A stretch of 64,000 nt of DNA from Hydrogenophaga sp. (lineage in GTDB: Bacteria; Pseudomonadota; Gammaproteobacteria; Burkholderiales; Burkholderiaceae_C). Each line of letters opens with the position of its first letter. Position 1 is the first letter of the stretch. A program made the translations under genes and the position numbers. The stretch is from NCBI RefSeq assembly GCF_018780075.1, contig NZ_JADMKB010000003.1, positions 248,001 through 312,000 of the forward strand. Direction: 5' to 3'. This document shows, piece after piece, positions 1 to 9,397 of the stretch. The notes under the pieces were generated by a model. That model worked only from the letters and a program-made list of their open reading frames with translations, searched no databases and was not told the origin of the DNA.

Positions 1-1059
1 GATCCCGGCGATGACTTTGGAGGGGGTGTCGAAGCGGGCGTTGGCCACCTCATCCAGCACGGTGTTATCCCGTTCATGGCCGATGCCAGTGAGCACGGGA
101 ATACCCAGTTCGCAGACACAACGCACCAGCCCGTAGTCGTTGAGCCAGGCGAGGTCATTGACTGCGCCACCACCGCGGATGATCACAACCGCGTCGGGGT
201 GCCAGGGGTGGTTCAGCTCAATCTGTTGCAGGGCGGAAAGCAGTGCCGTGCGGATGTCAGCGGCGGCACCATCGCCTTGAAAACGGCTGTAGGCATAGAT
301 GAAGTGGCAGATGCCGTGCGCCTCCAGCCGTGTGGCTTCCGCCTCAAAATCCCCCAGGCCGGCGCCCCCTTCGGGTGCCACCACCAGCACATGGTTGTAG
401 TCCCATGGTCGAGGCAATAGGCGGTTCAAGTCGAAAAGCCCCTCGCGCTGAAGCCGTTCACGGATTTCCCGTTTGCGTGCCTCCAAGTCGCCGAGCGTGT
501 AGTCCGGGTCGATCGCATCGAATTCAAGGCTGAAGCCGAACTGCGGCTTGAACACGGGACGGGCACGGACCAGCAGTTTGATGCCGGGACCCAACTGGGC
601 GCCGGTGGCTTGCTGGAATTCAGGGAGGATGCGATTGGCCTGGCTGGCCCAGATTACAGCCGTCGCTTTGGCGGTGATGGCGCCGTTGCCGTCACGCTCC
701 GAAACCTCCATGTAGACATGGCCATTGCGGACACGGGTATCAACCACTTCGACCAAAGTCCAGACACCCGCCTTGAAGGCTTCGCTGATGGCTTGCGTCA
801 CACCGGCCAGCAGACGGGAAAGCGCAATGCCCTTCTGGGGAACCGTCAGTTCGGTGCTTGCAGGTGTTGACGGTGTCGCGGGAGCAAGTGCCTCCCCGGC
901 AGCAGGTGCCGCAGCACCCTCGGGCAACCAGCTTGTGAAAGGAGCCATGTCCCGCCCCGCCGGCACATACCACTGGCGACGTGCAGGATCCCAACGGGCG
1001 CCAAGGGCTTTGACCTGGTCCTTGTCAGCGTAGGCCGTAACGAGGTAAGTGCCGTTCAT
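1..1059 (-). CDS. DUF5710-XseA fusion (exonuclease VII large subunit), 3' end outside window
   Basis: The frame is open from the ATG at 1059 to the window edge (353 codons). Residues 1 to about 46 read as a DUF5710 module (YADKDQVKALGARWD, then WYVPAGRD). From about residue 75 the protein resembles the exonuclease VII large subunit: an OB-fold-like part, then the family signature IIRGGGAVNDLAWLND and PVLTGIGHERDNTVLDEVA. Exonuclease VII degrades single-stranded DNA and needs many copies of a small XseB subunit, which is not seen here. The start overlaps the stop of the upstream zinc-ribbon gene (ATGA), implying translational coupling in a leftward operon. The DUF5710 fusion is unusual compared with housekeeping XseA; its role is unknown. 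Confidence 0.82.
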   Translation of the reverse strand, partial: MNGTYLVTAYADKDQVKALGARWDPARRQWYVPAGRDMAPFTSWLPEGAAAPAAGEALAPATPSTPASTELTVPQKGIALSRLLAGVTQAISEAFKAGVWTLVEVVDTRVRNGHVYMEVSERDGNGAITAKATAVIWASQANRILPEFQQATGAQLGPGIKLLVRARPVFKPQFGFSLEFDAIDPDYTLGDLEARKREIRERLQREGLFDLNRLLPRPWDYNHVLVVAPEGGAGLGDFEAEATRLEAHGICHFIYAYSRFQGDGAAADIRTALLSALQQIELNHPWHPDAVVIIRGGGAVNDLAWLNDYGLVRCVCELGIPVLTGIGHERDNTVLDEVANARFDTPSKVIAGI

Positions 1060-1256
1060 GCACCCTGCTCTTGGGCCATGGTGGGCACGCCGTCTCGCCA
1101 GGTTCTGACATCAGGAAAAGACCGGCCGCAGCCATCGCAGACCAGGGTCGGTGTCGAACGAAGCTCAGAGTGTTCATTGCGCGCCACCAGATGGTGGTAG
1201 CTGGTACCGCCACACACATGGCAGCGATTGACGGGCTTGGGATGTGACAGCTGCAT
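1056..1256 (-). CDS. small zinc-ribbon protein
   Basis: This 66-residue protein has two cysteine pairs (CHVC and CDGC) about 25 residues apart, the pattern of a four-cysteine zinc ribbon, and little else. Its stop overlaps the start of the DUF5710-XseA gene by four bases, so the two are probably translated together. The start is uncertain: in-frame ATGs also lie at 1292 and 1340, and none has a good ribosome binding site. The ATG at 1256 is chosen because the sequence after it looks most protein-like. Function unknown; it may be a DNA-binding partner of the neighbouring nuclease. Confidence 0.55.
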   Translation of the reverse strand: MQLSHPKPVNRCHVCGGTSYHHLVARNEHSELRSTPTLVCDGCGRSFPDVRTWRDGVPTMAQEQGA

Positions 1257-1443
1257 GGGAAGAATTATCGGGCGATCAATGAGCCCACGCATGACAAGGA
1301 ACCAACACCGTTCCACGGCAACCCAATCATCTAGGAACATGGTTCCATCGCTCGAACAACGGCTCAGTCAGGTGCCAAGGCAGCGCACTCAATCGGGCGC
1401 AGGACCTGTACGAAAATCTTCTGAGAACAGGTTTTTCTGCCGG

Positions 1444-3630
1444 CTACCGCTCGCTGCCAATATGGCACTTCTTGTACTTCAGGCCGCTCCCACACGGACA
1501 GGGATCGTTCCGACCGATCTTGGCGCGTGGCCATTTCTGGACTGGACCTTGGGTGCTCCTGCCGAACCGGTTCTGCATGGTCTGCGTCAAGAGGTCCATG
1601 TCGTCCGAAGGCTGCCAGGGATAGTCCAATGTCAGTCCGAAACGGATGCTTTCGTCGGTGTGCAGGCAAAGGCCAAACCACTTGCGCGCCTTCAGCGCGT
1701 ACTTCCGTTTGTGACAGTGGGCTTCCAATCGATCCCTGGCCTGCCCCACGGGTCCAGGATTGCAATGAAGGCAGATCCCCTCCTCGGCTTCACCGATTGA
1801 AACGGTGAAGTCGTGTGGTTTCCCGTCGGCTCTCGCCCGACGCGTCAGCTCCTGAATGCCATGCGCGAGGTGGCGGCACGTGTCTTCCCCGAGGGTCAGT
1901 AGCAGGAACCCAAGGTCGAGGGTCGCAGGATCGCTTTTCTGTTCGATCTGTTGGATCAGCCGTTCAAATGCGGTTCCTGCGAAACGGGTCAGGATGCCGT
2001 CGGGTGTCCTGTCGCCCGACACACCGTCTCTGCGCACCATCATTGCGAGATCCAGATCGGCACTGATGTCATCGCCAAGGATCACCAGGTCGTGTTCTGG
2101 AGAGAGCCAAAGGTTCTCCTTCAGATGGAAGGACAGCGCCACCAGTTCGTGGGACAGTTGCAAGCGGTCGGCATGGAGCGCCCGCTGATGGATGTAGCCC
2201 AGCAACCGAAGCGGTGACTCCAGCATCTCCGTCAGGGCATCCAGCAGGAACACATCCATCACGAAGGGCGGCCGGATGCCCACGGTCGCTTCATGCTTGA
2301 GGAACTGGCTCACTTGGAAGCTGAGCGCCGGATAGTGGTCGGCGACCACGTTGAGCAGAAACACCTCCTTGGGTTTCCACTGAAGCACGACTTCGTTGCC
2401 GAGGGCATCGCGCAACACACAGTCCCCGGCGAGGATGTGCCGGGCACACACCATGCCCTGCTCATAGGCCTCGACAACGGCTTTCTGGAAATCCGCCCTG
2501 ATCTGCCCGTCGTTGCCCCGTCGGGCTTCCAGCGTCAGCCGCTTGGACTTGGCTTGGACAACGATCGCGCGGTCGCCGAAAGTCACGAGGACATCGATCT
2601 CACCGGTCTTTTGCTTGCCGCAATACACATCGATGTTGCTGCGGACATTGGCCGCCCCGAACACTTTGGCAAGACAGCGAACCGCCATCGCCTCTGTGAA
2701 CTCACCACGGTGCCTGGACGCCTTGTTCCTATAGCTATCGTCCTGCAGCATCCAGTAAAAAGGGGATTCATACAGGGCTTCCACGAGGCTGTAGTACTGG
2801 TACAGCAAGACACGACCATCGGGCAGCGGAATCAGCGGCGTGGCCGAGATCGCGTTGAAGGCACTGGCATCGGTAAAACCGGTGTTGTGGCCTTGATGGG
2901 TGAACGCCCGTAGGACGGCTTGGACTTCCTCCAGGGCGACGCCACTGGTCGCAACCAGCTCTTCGGCGGAAAGAAAGAAGCCCGGGAGAATGGTCCAGCT
3001 GGCCGTATCGTCCGGCCGCATGGCTTGGTGTGCCGCCATGACGTTTTCATTCTGACGTTCACCGATGGCGCGGACCACTGCGGTGGCGGCCTGGATGCTG
3101 AAACCTTTAGTGCGTTGCAGCCACTCGTCATCCTTGCCGTACTTCTCGGGCGAGAAGTCTCGGTACTGGAACGAGTAAGCCGACTCGCCACCATAGAAGA
3201 TCGGTTCACGCAGAAATGCGCCTCGACCGGTAGCCGCATCAATCGCCTGGCCTGTGACCGCTGCACTCATGTTCGCGAACATCGGCGAGCCGATGGCTGC
3301 ATGGAGTTCGTCCATCAAGGCGTCGGTTCGCTCGATGTACGACTGCATGAGCACCGGCTCAGGCAGCGACGGATCAATGTCCTTTTGAACCATCAGTCCG
3401 ATGAGGGTGGTGATCTCGGTCCGAATCAGTCGCCCGCGCGTGAAGAGCTTCGCCATGTCCGGCGACTTCATTCTGGTGTCGTATGCAATGAAGTTGTCCC
3501 TATGGCAGATGTAGGCCAAGGCATGGACGTAGCCTGGACTGCAGCACAACTCAGCGAGATCACTGAAGACCACGGACTCTGCTCTTTTGGCTCTGTGTGG
3601 ACCGGGCCTGGTGGCACTGTTGTTGGACAT
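1444..3630 (-). CDS. large protein with PD-(D/E)xK-like nuclease core and C-terminal SEC-C motif
   Basis: A 728-residue protein of no family I can name. In the middle, GEIDVLVTF followed by IVVQAKSK matches the core of Mrr/NERD-like restriction nucleases: E344, D346, then Q359-x-K361. The last 25 residues hold a SEC-C zinc motif, with C711, C713, C722 and H723 in the C-x-C-x8-C-H arrangement. The rest is mostly helical with no membrane segment. It is transcribed leftward, downstream of the LexA box at 4060 and upstream of the zinc-ribbon and XseA genes. A role in cleaving or repairing DNA, possibly defensive, is an inference from the motif and the neighbours. The start has no strong ribosome binding site and could lie further in. 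Confidence 0.7.
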   Translation of the reverse strand: MSNNSATRPGPHRAKRAESVVFSDLAELCCSPGYVHALAYICHRDNFIAYDTRMKSPDMAKLFTRGRLIRTEITTLIGLMVQKDIDPSLPEPVLMQSYIERTDALMDELHAAIGSPMFANMSAAVTGQAIDAATGRGAFLREPIFYGGESAYSFQYRDFSPEKYGKDDEWLQRTKGFSIQAATAVVRAIGERQNENVMAAHQAMRPDDTASWTILPGFFLSAEELVATSGVALEEVQAVLRAFTHQGHNTGFTDASAFNAISATPLIPLPDGRVLLYQYYSLVEALYESPFYWMLQDDSYRNKASRHRGEFTEAMAVRCLAKVFGAANVRSNIDVYCGKQKTGEIDVLVTFGDRAIVVQAKSKRLTLEARRGNDGQIRADFQKAVVEAYEQGMVCARHILAGDCVLRDALGNEVVLQWKPKEVFLLNVVADHYPALSFQVSQFLKHEATVGIRPPFVMDVFLLDALTEMLESPLRLLGYIHQRALHADRLQLSHELVALSFHLKENLWLSPEHDLVILGDDISADLDLAMMVRRDGVSGDRTPDGILTRFAGTAFERLIQQIEQKSDPATLDLGFLLLTLGEDTCRHLAHGIQELTRRARADGKPHDFTVSIGEAEEGICLHCNPGPVGQARDRLEAHCHKRKYALKARKWFGLCLHTDESIRFGLTLDYPWQPSDDMDLLTQTMQNRFGRSTQGPVQKWPRAKIGRNDPCPCGSGLKYKKCHIGSER

Positions 3631-3714
3631 GGCAAAGGGGGTTCTGTTGAAACTGCACGGTTGCTCACATGACCTGCACGGAGACCGATAGTTGGGGCGA
3701 TGGATCGGTCAGGA

Positions 3715-3921
3715 TCACCCGTCGGAAAACTCAGCGGAAGCCGAATGCGTTTTTCCGACCCGGCTGCCATTGACGAACACTTCATTGCCCACAACCTCAA
3801 TCAGGATCTCGCCGTAGCGACTCTTCCAGACATAGCGCAACACACCGGCGATGGCCAGGGGCAGTTCGTCGCCGGGGGAATTGATCCGCAGCAGCACCTC
3901 CTGGAACACGGGGGCGTTCAT
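3715..3921 (-). CDS. small hypothetical protein behind a LexA box
   Basis: A 68-residue soluble protein that I do not recognise; it has a beta-rich stretch (GEILIEVVGNEVFVNG). The ATG at 3921 is preceded by GAGG at good spacing. An in-frame ATG at 3948 would add nine residues but lacks a ribosome binding site. It lies between the 27-residue ORF next to the LexA box and the large SEC-C protein (85 bp gap), so all could be one SOS-induced transcript. Function unknown. Confidence 0.5.
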   Translation of the reverse strand: MNAPVFQEVLLRINSPGDELPLAIAGVLRYVWKSRYGEILIEVVGNEVFVNGSRVGKTHSASAEFSDG

Positions 3922-3955
3922 GCGCGAACCTCGTGGGGTGCTAGGCATGAGTTGT

Positions 3956-4039
3956 TCAGAACCAGCGCCAGACGCGGCGCAGCCATTCCGAACGGCGCTG
4001 GAAGCGAGGCTGGTACAGCTGACGAAATTCATGGTGCAT
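3956..4039 (-). CDS. 27-residue basic, aromatic-rich small protein (possible SOS-induced leader)
   Basis: This is the first ATG after the LexA box. It has an excellent ribosome binding site (AAGGAG, six bases before the start), better than any other start here. The product is strongly basic and aromatic (FRQLYQPRFQRR, then EWLRRVWRWF), so it could be an amphipathic helix that binds membrane, nucleic acid or another protein. Its stop lies eight bases before the alternative start of the next gene, so it might instead act as a leader controlling downstream translation. Too short for homology to be decisive. Confidence 0.5.
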   Translation of the reverse strand: MHHEFRQLYQPRFQRRSEWLRRVWRWF

Positions 4040-4059
4040 GGGCTTCTCCTTTGCGGTGG

Positions 4060-4075
4060 CTGTAATTTTATACAG
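4060..4075 (-). promoter_or_regulatory. LexA (SOS) box
   Basis: On the minus strand the sequence is TACTGTATAAAATTACAG, a perfect CTGT-N8-ACAG LexA operator. It contains a TATAAA that could be the -10 element. It sits 21 bp before the ATG at 4039 of the leftward block, so LexA would repress that block until DNA damage. Confidence 0.8.
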
Positions 4076-4294
4076 TATTTTGAACTGAAGGACGTTTTGT
4101 CGGCCCAGGGATTCGAGCGTCACGGCTCGCGCCGTCGGGCTCCCCGGGCACTGCCCCGAGCCAGGCGGAGCCCGTCTCGGCCGTTCGGCGGGAATCCCTG
4201 ACGCCTCCGGCAGCCTGCGCTGCCTGCGCGCTGTGCTTGCCCTGGTACGCGCGAAGTGTGTGGGTGGGGCGTCTTGCTGTTCCCTTCACCGTAG

Positions 4295-4422
4295 CACGCC
4301 GTTCTCGGCGTCAAGGTCGGCGCGCCCTGCCCTGCGGTGGTGCGCTGGCGTCCTGCGGCCGTCTACGAACCCTGACCCCTGCGCTGCGCCGTGCAGGTGC
4401 CGGTCTCGGGCAATCCCGCCCG
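4295..4422. repeat. GC-rich leader repeat, copy 1 (before radC)
   Basis: This non-coding stretch closely resembles 11742-11863. Shared blocks include CACGCCGTTCTC, GTCAAGGTCGGCGCG, GCGGCCGTCTACGAACC, CTGCGCTGCGCCGTG and GGGCAATCCCGCCCG, in the same order. Each copy ends a few tens of bases before the start of a backbone gene (radC here, a DUF2958 gene there). It may be a shared 5' leader or simply the trace of a segmental duplication. Confidence 0.65.
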
Positions 4423-4438
4423 ATTCACGGAGCCGGCC

Positions 4439-4948
4439 ATGGCACACGATCTCTTCTCCTTTGATCCTTCCGTTCTTCTGGTTCGCGACACAGCGGGTGA
4501 CTACCGCCCGGCGCAGACCGACGAAGTGCTGCAGGCGGCGCAACGCATCCTGCGGCAGCACCTGATCGAGCGAGTGCTGTTCGACTCACCCCAGGCGGTG
4601 CGGGAGTTCCTGAAGGTGAAGCTGGGTTTGCTGGAGCACGAGGTGTTCGCGGTGCTGATGTTGGACTCGCAGAACCGCCTGATCGAGTACCTCGAACTGT
4701 TCCGGGGCTCGGTAAGCCAGACCTCGGTCTATCCGCGGGAGGTGGTCAAGGAGTGTCTGTCGCGGAATGCCGCCGCCCTGGTTCTGGTGCACAACCACCC
4801 CTCGGGGGTGGCGGAGCCGTCCCGGGCCGACGAGCACCTGACGCAGACGCTGAAATCGGCTTTGTCGCTGGTGGACGTGCGGGTGCTGGACCACATGATC
4901 GTGGCAGGCGACCAGGTTCTTTCGATGGCCGAAAGGGGCCTTTTGTGA
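4439..4948 (+). CDS. radC: RadC-family JAB/MPN domain protein
   Basis: A 169-residue protein with the RadC-type JAB1/MPN metal-binding fold: an upstream Glu region ([14 protein letters not shown]), then [18 protein letters not shown], the HxH-P-SG-x-S-D metalloprotease motif, then DHMIVAGD. It lacks the N-terminal helix-hairpin-helix part of chromosomal RadC, as is usual for RadC copies on ICEs and plasmids. The ATG at 4439 follows the repeated leader and gives the conserved N-terminus. RadC is no longer thought to be a general repair protein; on mobile elements it may act in anti-defence or DNA metabolism, but that is unproven. Confidence 0.85.
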   Translation: MAHDLFSFDPSVLLVRDTAGDYRPAQTDEVLQAAQRILRQHLIERVLFDSPQAVREFLKVKLGLLEHEVFAVLMLDSQNRLIEYLELFRGSVSQTSVYPREVVKECLSRNAAALVLVHNHPSGVAEPSRADEHLTQTLKSALSLVDVRVLDHMIVAGDQVLSMAERGLL

Positions 4949-5166
4949 ACCCGGGGCGCAGCCCCCCTTTTTTGGTCCACCGAAGTATCGGAGTGGAGTT
5001 GGATTTGACTTGGTTCCGTGAAAACGGAGTTCTTTGTGTTCAAGAAGTCGCCAGTTCATGCGCCGCTGGTCAAGCGTCTCTTGACGCTCTTCGCAGGCAA
5101 CGGCTGGAACGCTACGATAGATTCCAACTAGACACTAGCGCCCGAGGGAGCACGAGGGCCCAAGAT

Positions 5167-7305
5167 ATGCACATCTCCAAACTTACGCTGGTCAATTACA
5201 GAAATTTCAAGAACACCAGTTTGACGTTCCAGCGCGGCGTCAACACCATCATCGGGGAGAACGGCGCAGGCAAGTCCAACATCCTCCGCGCCATCCGGCT
5301 GCTCCTGGACGACAACATGGTCCGCGCAGCTCATCGGCTGGAAGAGTCCGATTTCAGCCGCGCGCTGGATCAGTGGAAGGGCCACTGGATCATCATCAGC
5401 ATGGAGTTCGAGGATCTCAGCCCCGATGAGGCGGTCCAGGCGCTGTTCCTGCACGGCACAGCCGGAATCCACGCCGGGCCGATTTCAAAGGCGACCTACA
5501 ACCTCATCTTCCGCCCTAAGAAGGAAATTCGGCTGAAGCTGTCGGCCCTCAATGACTTTGACGGTGCGGAGTTGAAGGCAATCCGAGATGGCATAACCAT
5601 CGACGACTACGAGAGCATTTTCACCGGTCGAAGCAACGCTGACTTTAGTGATCCGGCCACGTATCAACGGATCGTCGGAGACTTCGAGTCCTGTTCCTTT
5701 TCTAGCGAAACCGAGTTTCCTGAACTTGGGGCAAAGGTACCCGGGTTCCTGTCGGTCACCAAAGAGGTGTCACTCACCTTCATCCAGGCGCTTCGCGACG
5801 TCGTGGCCGAGTTTCACAACAACCGCACCAATCCGCTGCTTACCCTACTCAAAAGCAAGAGCGGCGAGATCGACGCGGCGGCCCTGGTCCCCATCATGGA
5901 CAAGGTACGAGGTCTCAATGGCGCCATCGAAGGGCTTGAGGATGTGCAAGCGGTACGCAAGCACATTCGCCAGACGATCAAGGACACAGCCGGCGAGACC
6001 TACTCTCCGACTTCGTTGTCAATCCGGTCAGACCTGCCCGAGGACGCTGAGCAGCTTTTTCAGTCGCTTCGGCTGTTCGTCGGGGAAGCGGAGGATGAGT
6101 ATGAAGGGACGATTAACGAACTCAGCCTTGGCGGCGCCAACCTGATCTACCTGACCCTCAAATTGCTGGAGTTCAAGTACCAGCGCGAGAAGATGGCGAT
6201 TGCGAACTTCCTGCTCATCGAAGAGCCCGAAGCACATATCCACACCCATATCCAGAAGACGCTGTTCGATCGCATCGCATACGAGGATGCACAAGTCATC
6301 TACACGACGCACTCCACGCACATCTCCGAGGTGAGCAATGTGAGCAACGTCAACATCCTGGGTCGATGCGGCGCGTTCTGTGAGGCCTACCAGCCGGCGA
6401 CCGGACTGGATCCTGCACAGGTGACGAGCATCCAGAGATACCTGGACGCGGTGAGGAGCAACCTGCTGTTTGCCAAGAGCGTGATCCTGGTGGAGGGGGA
6501 CGCGGAAGAGATCTTGATCCCTGCGCTTGTGAAGCAGGTCTTGGGCCTGAGCGTGGACGAGTTGGGGCTTAGCGTCATCAACATCCGCAGCACCGGATTC
6601 AAGAACGTCGCGGTCCTGTTCCACGACATCCGGATCCGCAAGCGGTGCGCAATCGTCACGGACATGGACACGATCTTCTTCGACACTACGCCGAACCCGG
6701 CGGACGGTGACGCCTGGGCTGCCAAGAAGCGCAAGGCGATCGGCTCACAAACGGCCGGGGCGCAGCGGAAGATCGACTTAGACGCATTTGGCGCGGACAA
6801 CGGCTGGGTGCGGAGTTTCTATGCCACGCATACCTTCGAGGTGGATTTTGTCGGGGCGGGCAACCACGAAGCGATCGTGCGCAGCGTCGACAAGGTCTAC
6901 AAGGCGCAAGCGACAATCGCGCAGGCAACGACCGAGCTTCGGTCGGGCCTCCTTCATCAGAGTGGCTTCCGCACCCTGACGATGGCCGAGCAGGAAGGCA
7001 AGGGATGGTTCGCGATCTTGCTCGCCCAAACTCTGGATCACCAAGTCGTGGTGCCGCCCTACATCCGAGAGGCGGTGCTATTTGCGCATGGAGCGTTCTC
7101 GCGCCCGCTGATCATTCGAGTCCTTCAGCATCGGATGAGATGCCTGTGGCGCATTGATGTCGCCTCGCGTGCTCGTCTGAACGCGTTTGCCCTGGAACTG
7201 GAGCAGTTCCGTGACCGGAAGATCGATCTGACTACACTTCGCGCGGCGGCCGAAACGGCGTTGCCGGGAGACGTGGTCCATGCGTTCCTAGCCGGGATGA
7301 CCTGA
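5167..7305 (+). CDS. gajA: Gabija-type OLD-family endonuclease (GajA)
   Basis: A 712-residue OLD-family protein. The N-terminal SMC/RecF-like ATPase has a Walker A at residues 30-37 (GENGAGKS), an ABC signature region (NELSLGGANLIYLTLK), a Walker B (LLIEEPEAHIH, about 349-359) and a His switch (TTHSTHISE). The C-terminal TOPRIM domain has VILVEGDAEE (Glu near 443) and TDMD (Asp 499 and 501), the metal-binding residues of DNA cleavage. The stop overlaps the next start (TGATG), and the partner is a UvrD-like helicase: the class 2 OLD arrangement now known as the Gabija anti-phage system. GajA nicks DNA when nucleotides are depleted. The protein is longer than the roughly 580-residue Bacillus prototype. 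The ATG at 5167 has GAGGG eight bases upstream. Confidence 0.88.
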   Translation: MHISKLTLVNYRNFKNTSLTFQRGVNTIIGENGAGKSNILRAIRLLLDDNMVRAAHRLEESDFSRALDQWKGHWIIISMEFEDLSPDEAVQALFLHGTAGIHAGPISKATYNLIFRPKKEIRLKLSALNDFDGAELKAIRDGITIDDYESIFTGRSNADFSDPATYQRIVGDFESCSFSSETEFPELGAKVPGFLSVTKEVSLTFIQALRDVVAEFHNNRTNPLLTLLKSKSGEIDAAALVPIMDKVRGLNGAIEGLEDVQAVRKHIRQTIKDTAGETYSPTSLSIRSDLPEDAEQLFQSLRLFVGEAEDEYEGTINELSLGGANLIYLTLKLLEFKYQREKMAIANFLLIEEPEAHIHTHIQKTLFDRIAYEDAQVIYTTHSTHISEVSNVSNVNILGRCGAFCEAYQPATGLDPAQVTSIQRYLDAVRSNLLFAKSVILVEGDAEEILIPALVKQVLGLSVDELGLSVINIRSTGFKNVAVLFHDIRIRKRCAIVTDMDTIFFDTTPNPADGDAWAAKKRKAIGSQTAGAQRKIDLDAFGADNGWVRSFYATHTFEVDFVGAGNHEAIVRSVDKVYKAQATIAQATTELRSGLLHQSGFRTLTMAEQEGKGWFAILLAQTLDHQVVVPPYIREAVLFAHGAFSRPLIIRVLQHRMRCLWRIDVASRARLNAFALELEQFRDRKIDLTTLRAAAETALPGDVVHAFLAGMT

Positions 7306-9083
7306 TGTTTGCCTGGGATGCTACAGAGCTCAATCCCGAGCAAGCGGCCGCCGTCGAAGAGCCATCGAGCGTTTTCCTGGTCGCCTGCCCGGGTAGCGGA
7401 AAAACGCGCACACTGACCTACAAGATCGCGTATGAGCTGTCCCAGCGCACGGACAAGCGCATCGTCGTGGCCATCACCTACACCCACCGGGCCGCTGACG
7501 AGATTCAGGAGCGAGTCGAAGCCCTTGGAGTCGACACCTCCGCCTTGTGGATCGGAACCATTCACTCGTTCTGTCTCGAATGGATCATCAAGCCCTACGG
7601 AATCTACGTCCCGGAGCTGGCTCGCGGGTACACGGTCTTGGACCGGCACGACCGCGAAAAGATGCTCGAGCGACTGTGCGCACCGTACCGCGGCGTAACC
7701 TTGTGGGACTGCGACTATTACTTCGAAGGAGATGAGTGCCGACTGGGATGCGCCGACACGCGAAAGCACGACAGGATCCATCAGGTCCTGGCAGCCTACT
7801 TTCGAGAACTCGTGGACACGAGACGCATCGATTTCGAGTTGATCCTCTGGTACTCCCAGGTGCTGATCCGGAATCAGCCGCATATCGCAGCGCTGCTCTC
7901 GCAGGTCTTTTCCTATGTCCTCGTCGATGAGTACCAGGATACGAAGCAGATCCAGTACAACCTGGTGGGGGCCATCCTTCGGGCGGGCGCCGGCAGGACC
8001 AAGACGTTCATCGTGGGTGATCCCAACCAGGCAATCTATGGCTCGCTTGGCGGTTATGCCATTTCGGTGACGGATTTTCGCGCGCTCACGGGCATCCCCA
8101 TTCGTGAGATGGAGCTTCGATTGAACTACCGTTCAAGCGCGCGGATCATCGGGCACTTCTCCAACTTCAACGTGCACGCTACCGACATCGAGGGAGCGGG
8201 CGAGATGGTCGGCTTTCCCAGCCACGTCTCCTACAACCGACTCGTTGCACATGACGACCTTCATGATGAACTCGTCAGGCTCATTCAAGAGAGCCTAGCC
8301 GAAGGGCATGCCCCCGAAGAGATCTGTGTGTTGGCGCCGTGGTGGATTTTGCTGGCGTCCACCACCCGAAAGCTGGTGGCACTGCTCCCCGACCAGCAGT
8401 TCGACGGTCCGGGATTGGTGCCGTTCAGCAATGATCCCGACAACTTTTGGTTCAAGCTCTCCAAGATCTTGCTGACGGAATCGTCGCCCCAAATGCTGGT
8501 GCGACGCATGCGATGGGCCAGGGACGTCATTGCTGACCTGCGAGATTTCGGCGTCGATACGTCCAAGATCACGCAGCGATCGTTACTGCGGGAGTCCAAC
8601 TCCCTCGCCATTACCGAGACAGACGGCTTGGCGTATCTGGACCAAGCGTTCGTCGCGTTACTCGATCGCCTGGGGATCGAGCTGGGTGCTTTCCCCTCGC
8701 TGGTGGAGCATCGCGAAGCATTCTTTGCGAGTTCTCAGGCACGGCTAGAGAAGCTACAGAAGTCCGGTGCCGACTACATCACCGATCTGTCGTTCTTCAA
8801 GAAGGTGTTCCGTGAACGGACTGGGATCACGGTATCGACGATTCACGGGGTCAAGGGCGCGGAGTTTGATGTAGTCATAGCATTCGGACTTCTCCAGGGC
8901 ATGGTGCCCCACTTCAGCGATTCAGACGGTGATGCCGCAGCCAGAAAGCTGCTGTACGTCCTGGCCTCGCGCGCTCGAAAGCACTTGCACCTCATCTCGG
9001 AGGCCGGTCGTTCACGCGGAAGCTACGGGAGCTATGAGCCCACCGATGTTCTGGCCCGCTGTGTGTTCGATTACGACGAGTAG
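7305..9083 (+). CDS. gajB: Gabija-type UvrD-like helicase (GajB)
   Basis: A 592-residue superfamily 1A helicase. Visible motifs are a Q-motif (LNPEQAAAV), Walker A at residues 27-34 (ACPGSGKT), motif Ia (ITYTHRAADEI), GTIHSFC, Walker B (VDEYQD, near 206), motif III (VGDPNQAIYGS), LNYRSS, and near the C-terminus VSTIHGVKGAEFDVVI and LLYVLASRAR. It starts inside the stop of gajA (TGATG), so the two are translationally coupled and are the only clear genes of the operon. In Gabija, GajB binds the GajA tetramer and is activated by DNA ends. No frameshift or missing motif is evident, so the system appears intact. Confidence 0.88.
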   Translation: MFAWDATELNPEQAAAVEEPSSVFLVACPGSGKTRTLTYKIAYELSQRTDKRIVVAITYTHRAADEIQERVEALGVDTSALWIGTIHSFCLEWIIKPYGIYVPELARGYTVLDRHDREKMLERLCAPYRGVTLWDCDYYFEGDECRLGCADTRKHDRIHQVLAAYFRELVDTRRIDFELILWYSQVLIRNQPHIAALLSQVFSYVLVDEYQDTKQIQYNLVGAILRAGAGRTKTFIVGDPNQAIYGSLGGYAISVTDFRALTGIPIREMELRLNYRSSARIIGHFSNFNVHATDIEGAGEMVGFPSHVSYNRLVAHDDLHDELVRLIQESLAEGHAPEEICVLAPWWILLASTTRKLVALLPDQQFDGPGLVPFSNDPDNFWFKLSKILLTESSPQMLVRRMRWARDVIADLRDFGVDTSKITQRSLLRESNSLAITETDGLAYLDQAFVALLDRLGIELGAFPSLVEHREAFFASSQARLEKLQKSGADYITDLSFFKKVFRERTGITVSTIHGVKGAEFDVVIAFGLLQGMVPHFSDSDGDAAARKLLYVLASRARKHLHLISEAGRSRGSYGSYEPTDVLARCVFDYDE

Positions 9084-9313
9084 TGAGTATCCGCGAAGCC
9101 GGTGGCGGAGGTGTAGCCGTGCGCCTCGCACCCGACCTGTCATTCGCCAGGGAGTTGCAACCACAAAACATCGAGCTCACGGGCTTTGGATGCGTTGCGG
9201 TCATAGGAACGACGGTCGTCGAATGTCCGGTAACGAATGTCGCAACCTATCGGGACGGGCGCTTCGAACGACTCTGTCCAGCCGAAAACGAGCGTCATCG
9301 AGGCCGGTTCTAA
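9083..9313 (+). CDS. possible short ORF overlapping the gajB stop
   Basis: A GTG overlapping the gajB stop (TAGTG) opens 76 codons. The product has no recognisable domain and is compositionally ordinary. The tight overlap is the only argument for a third operon member; a chance ORF or the remnant of a deleted gene is at least as likely. Nothing else convincing is seen between gajB and the convergent gene that ends at 9398. Confidence 0.22.
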   Translation: MSIREAGGGGVAVRLAPDLSFARELQPQNIELTGFGCVAVIGTTVVECPVTNVATYRDGRFERLCPAENERHRGRF

Positions 9314-9397
9314 GGCGGCTGCAGACACGACGTTCAGCCGGGTGGCTGTCCCGCTCGCTGCTATAGATTCGAGGGCCGATGGGGCTCGCTTCGAGGT

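Noticed and set aside
3715-4032. 105-residue version of the small protein starting at 4032
   Set aside because: Its start is 13 bases from the ribosome binding site, while the ATG at 4039 (27-residue ORF) is at ideal spacing; the longer N-terminus is not protein-like.
4753-5166. In-frame extension of the Gabija nuclease upstream to 4753 (138 more residues)
   Set aside because: It overlaps radC and its composition is unlike a protein; the conserved N-terminus and ribosome binding site are at 5167.
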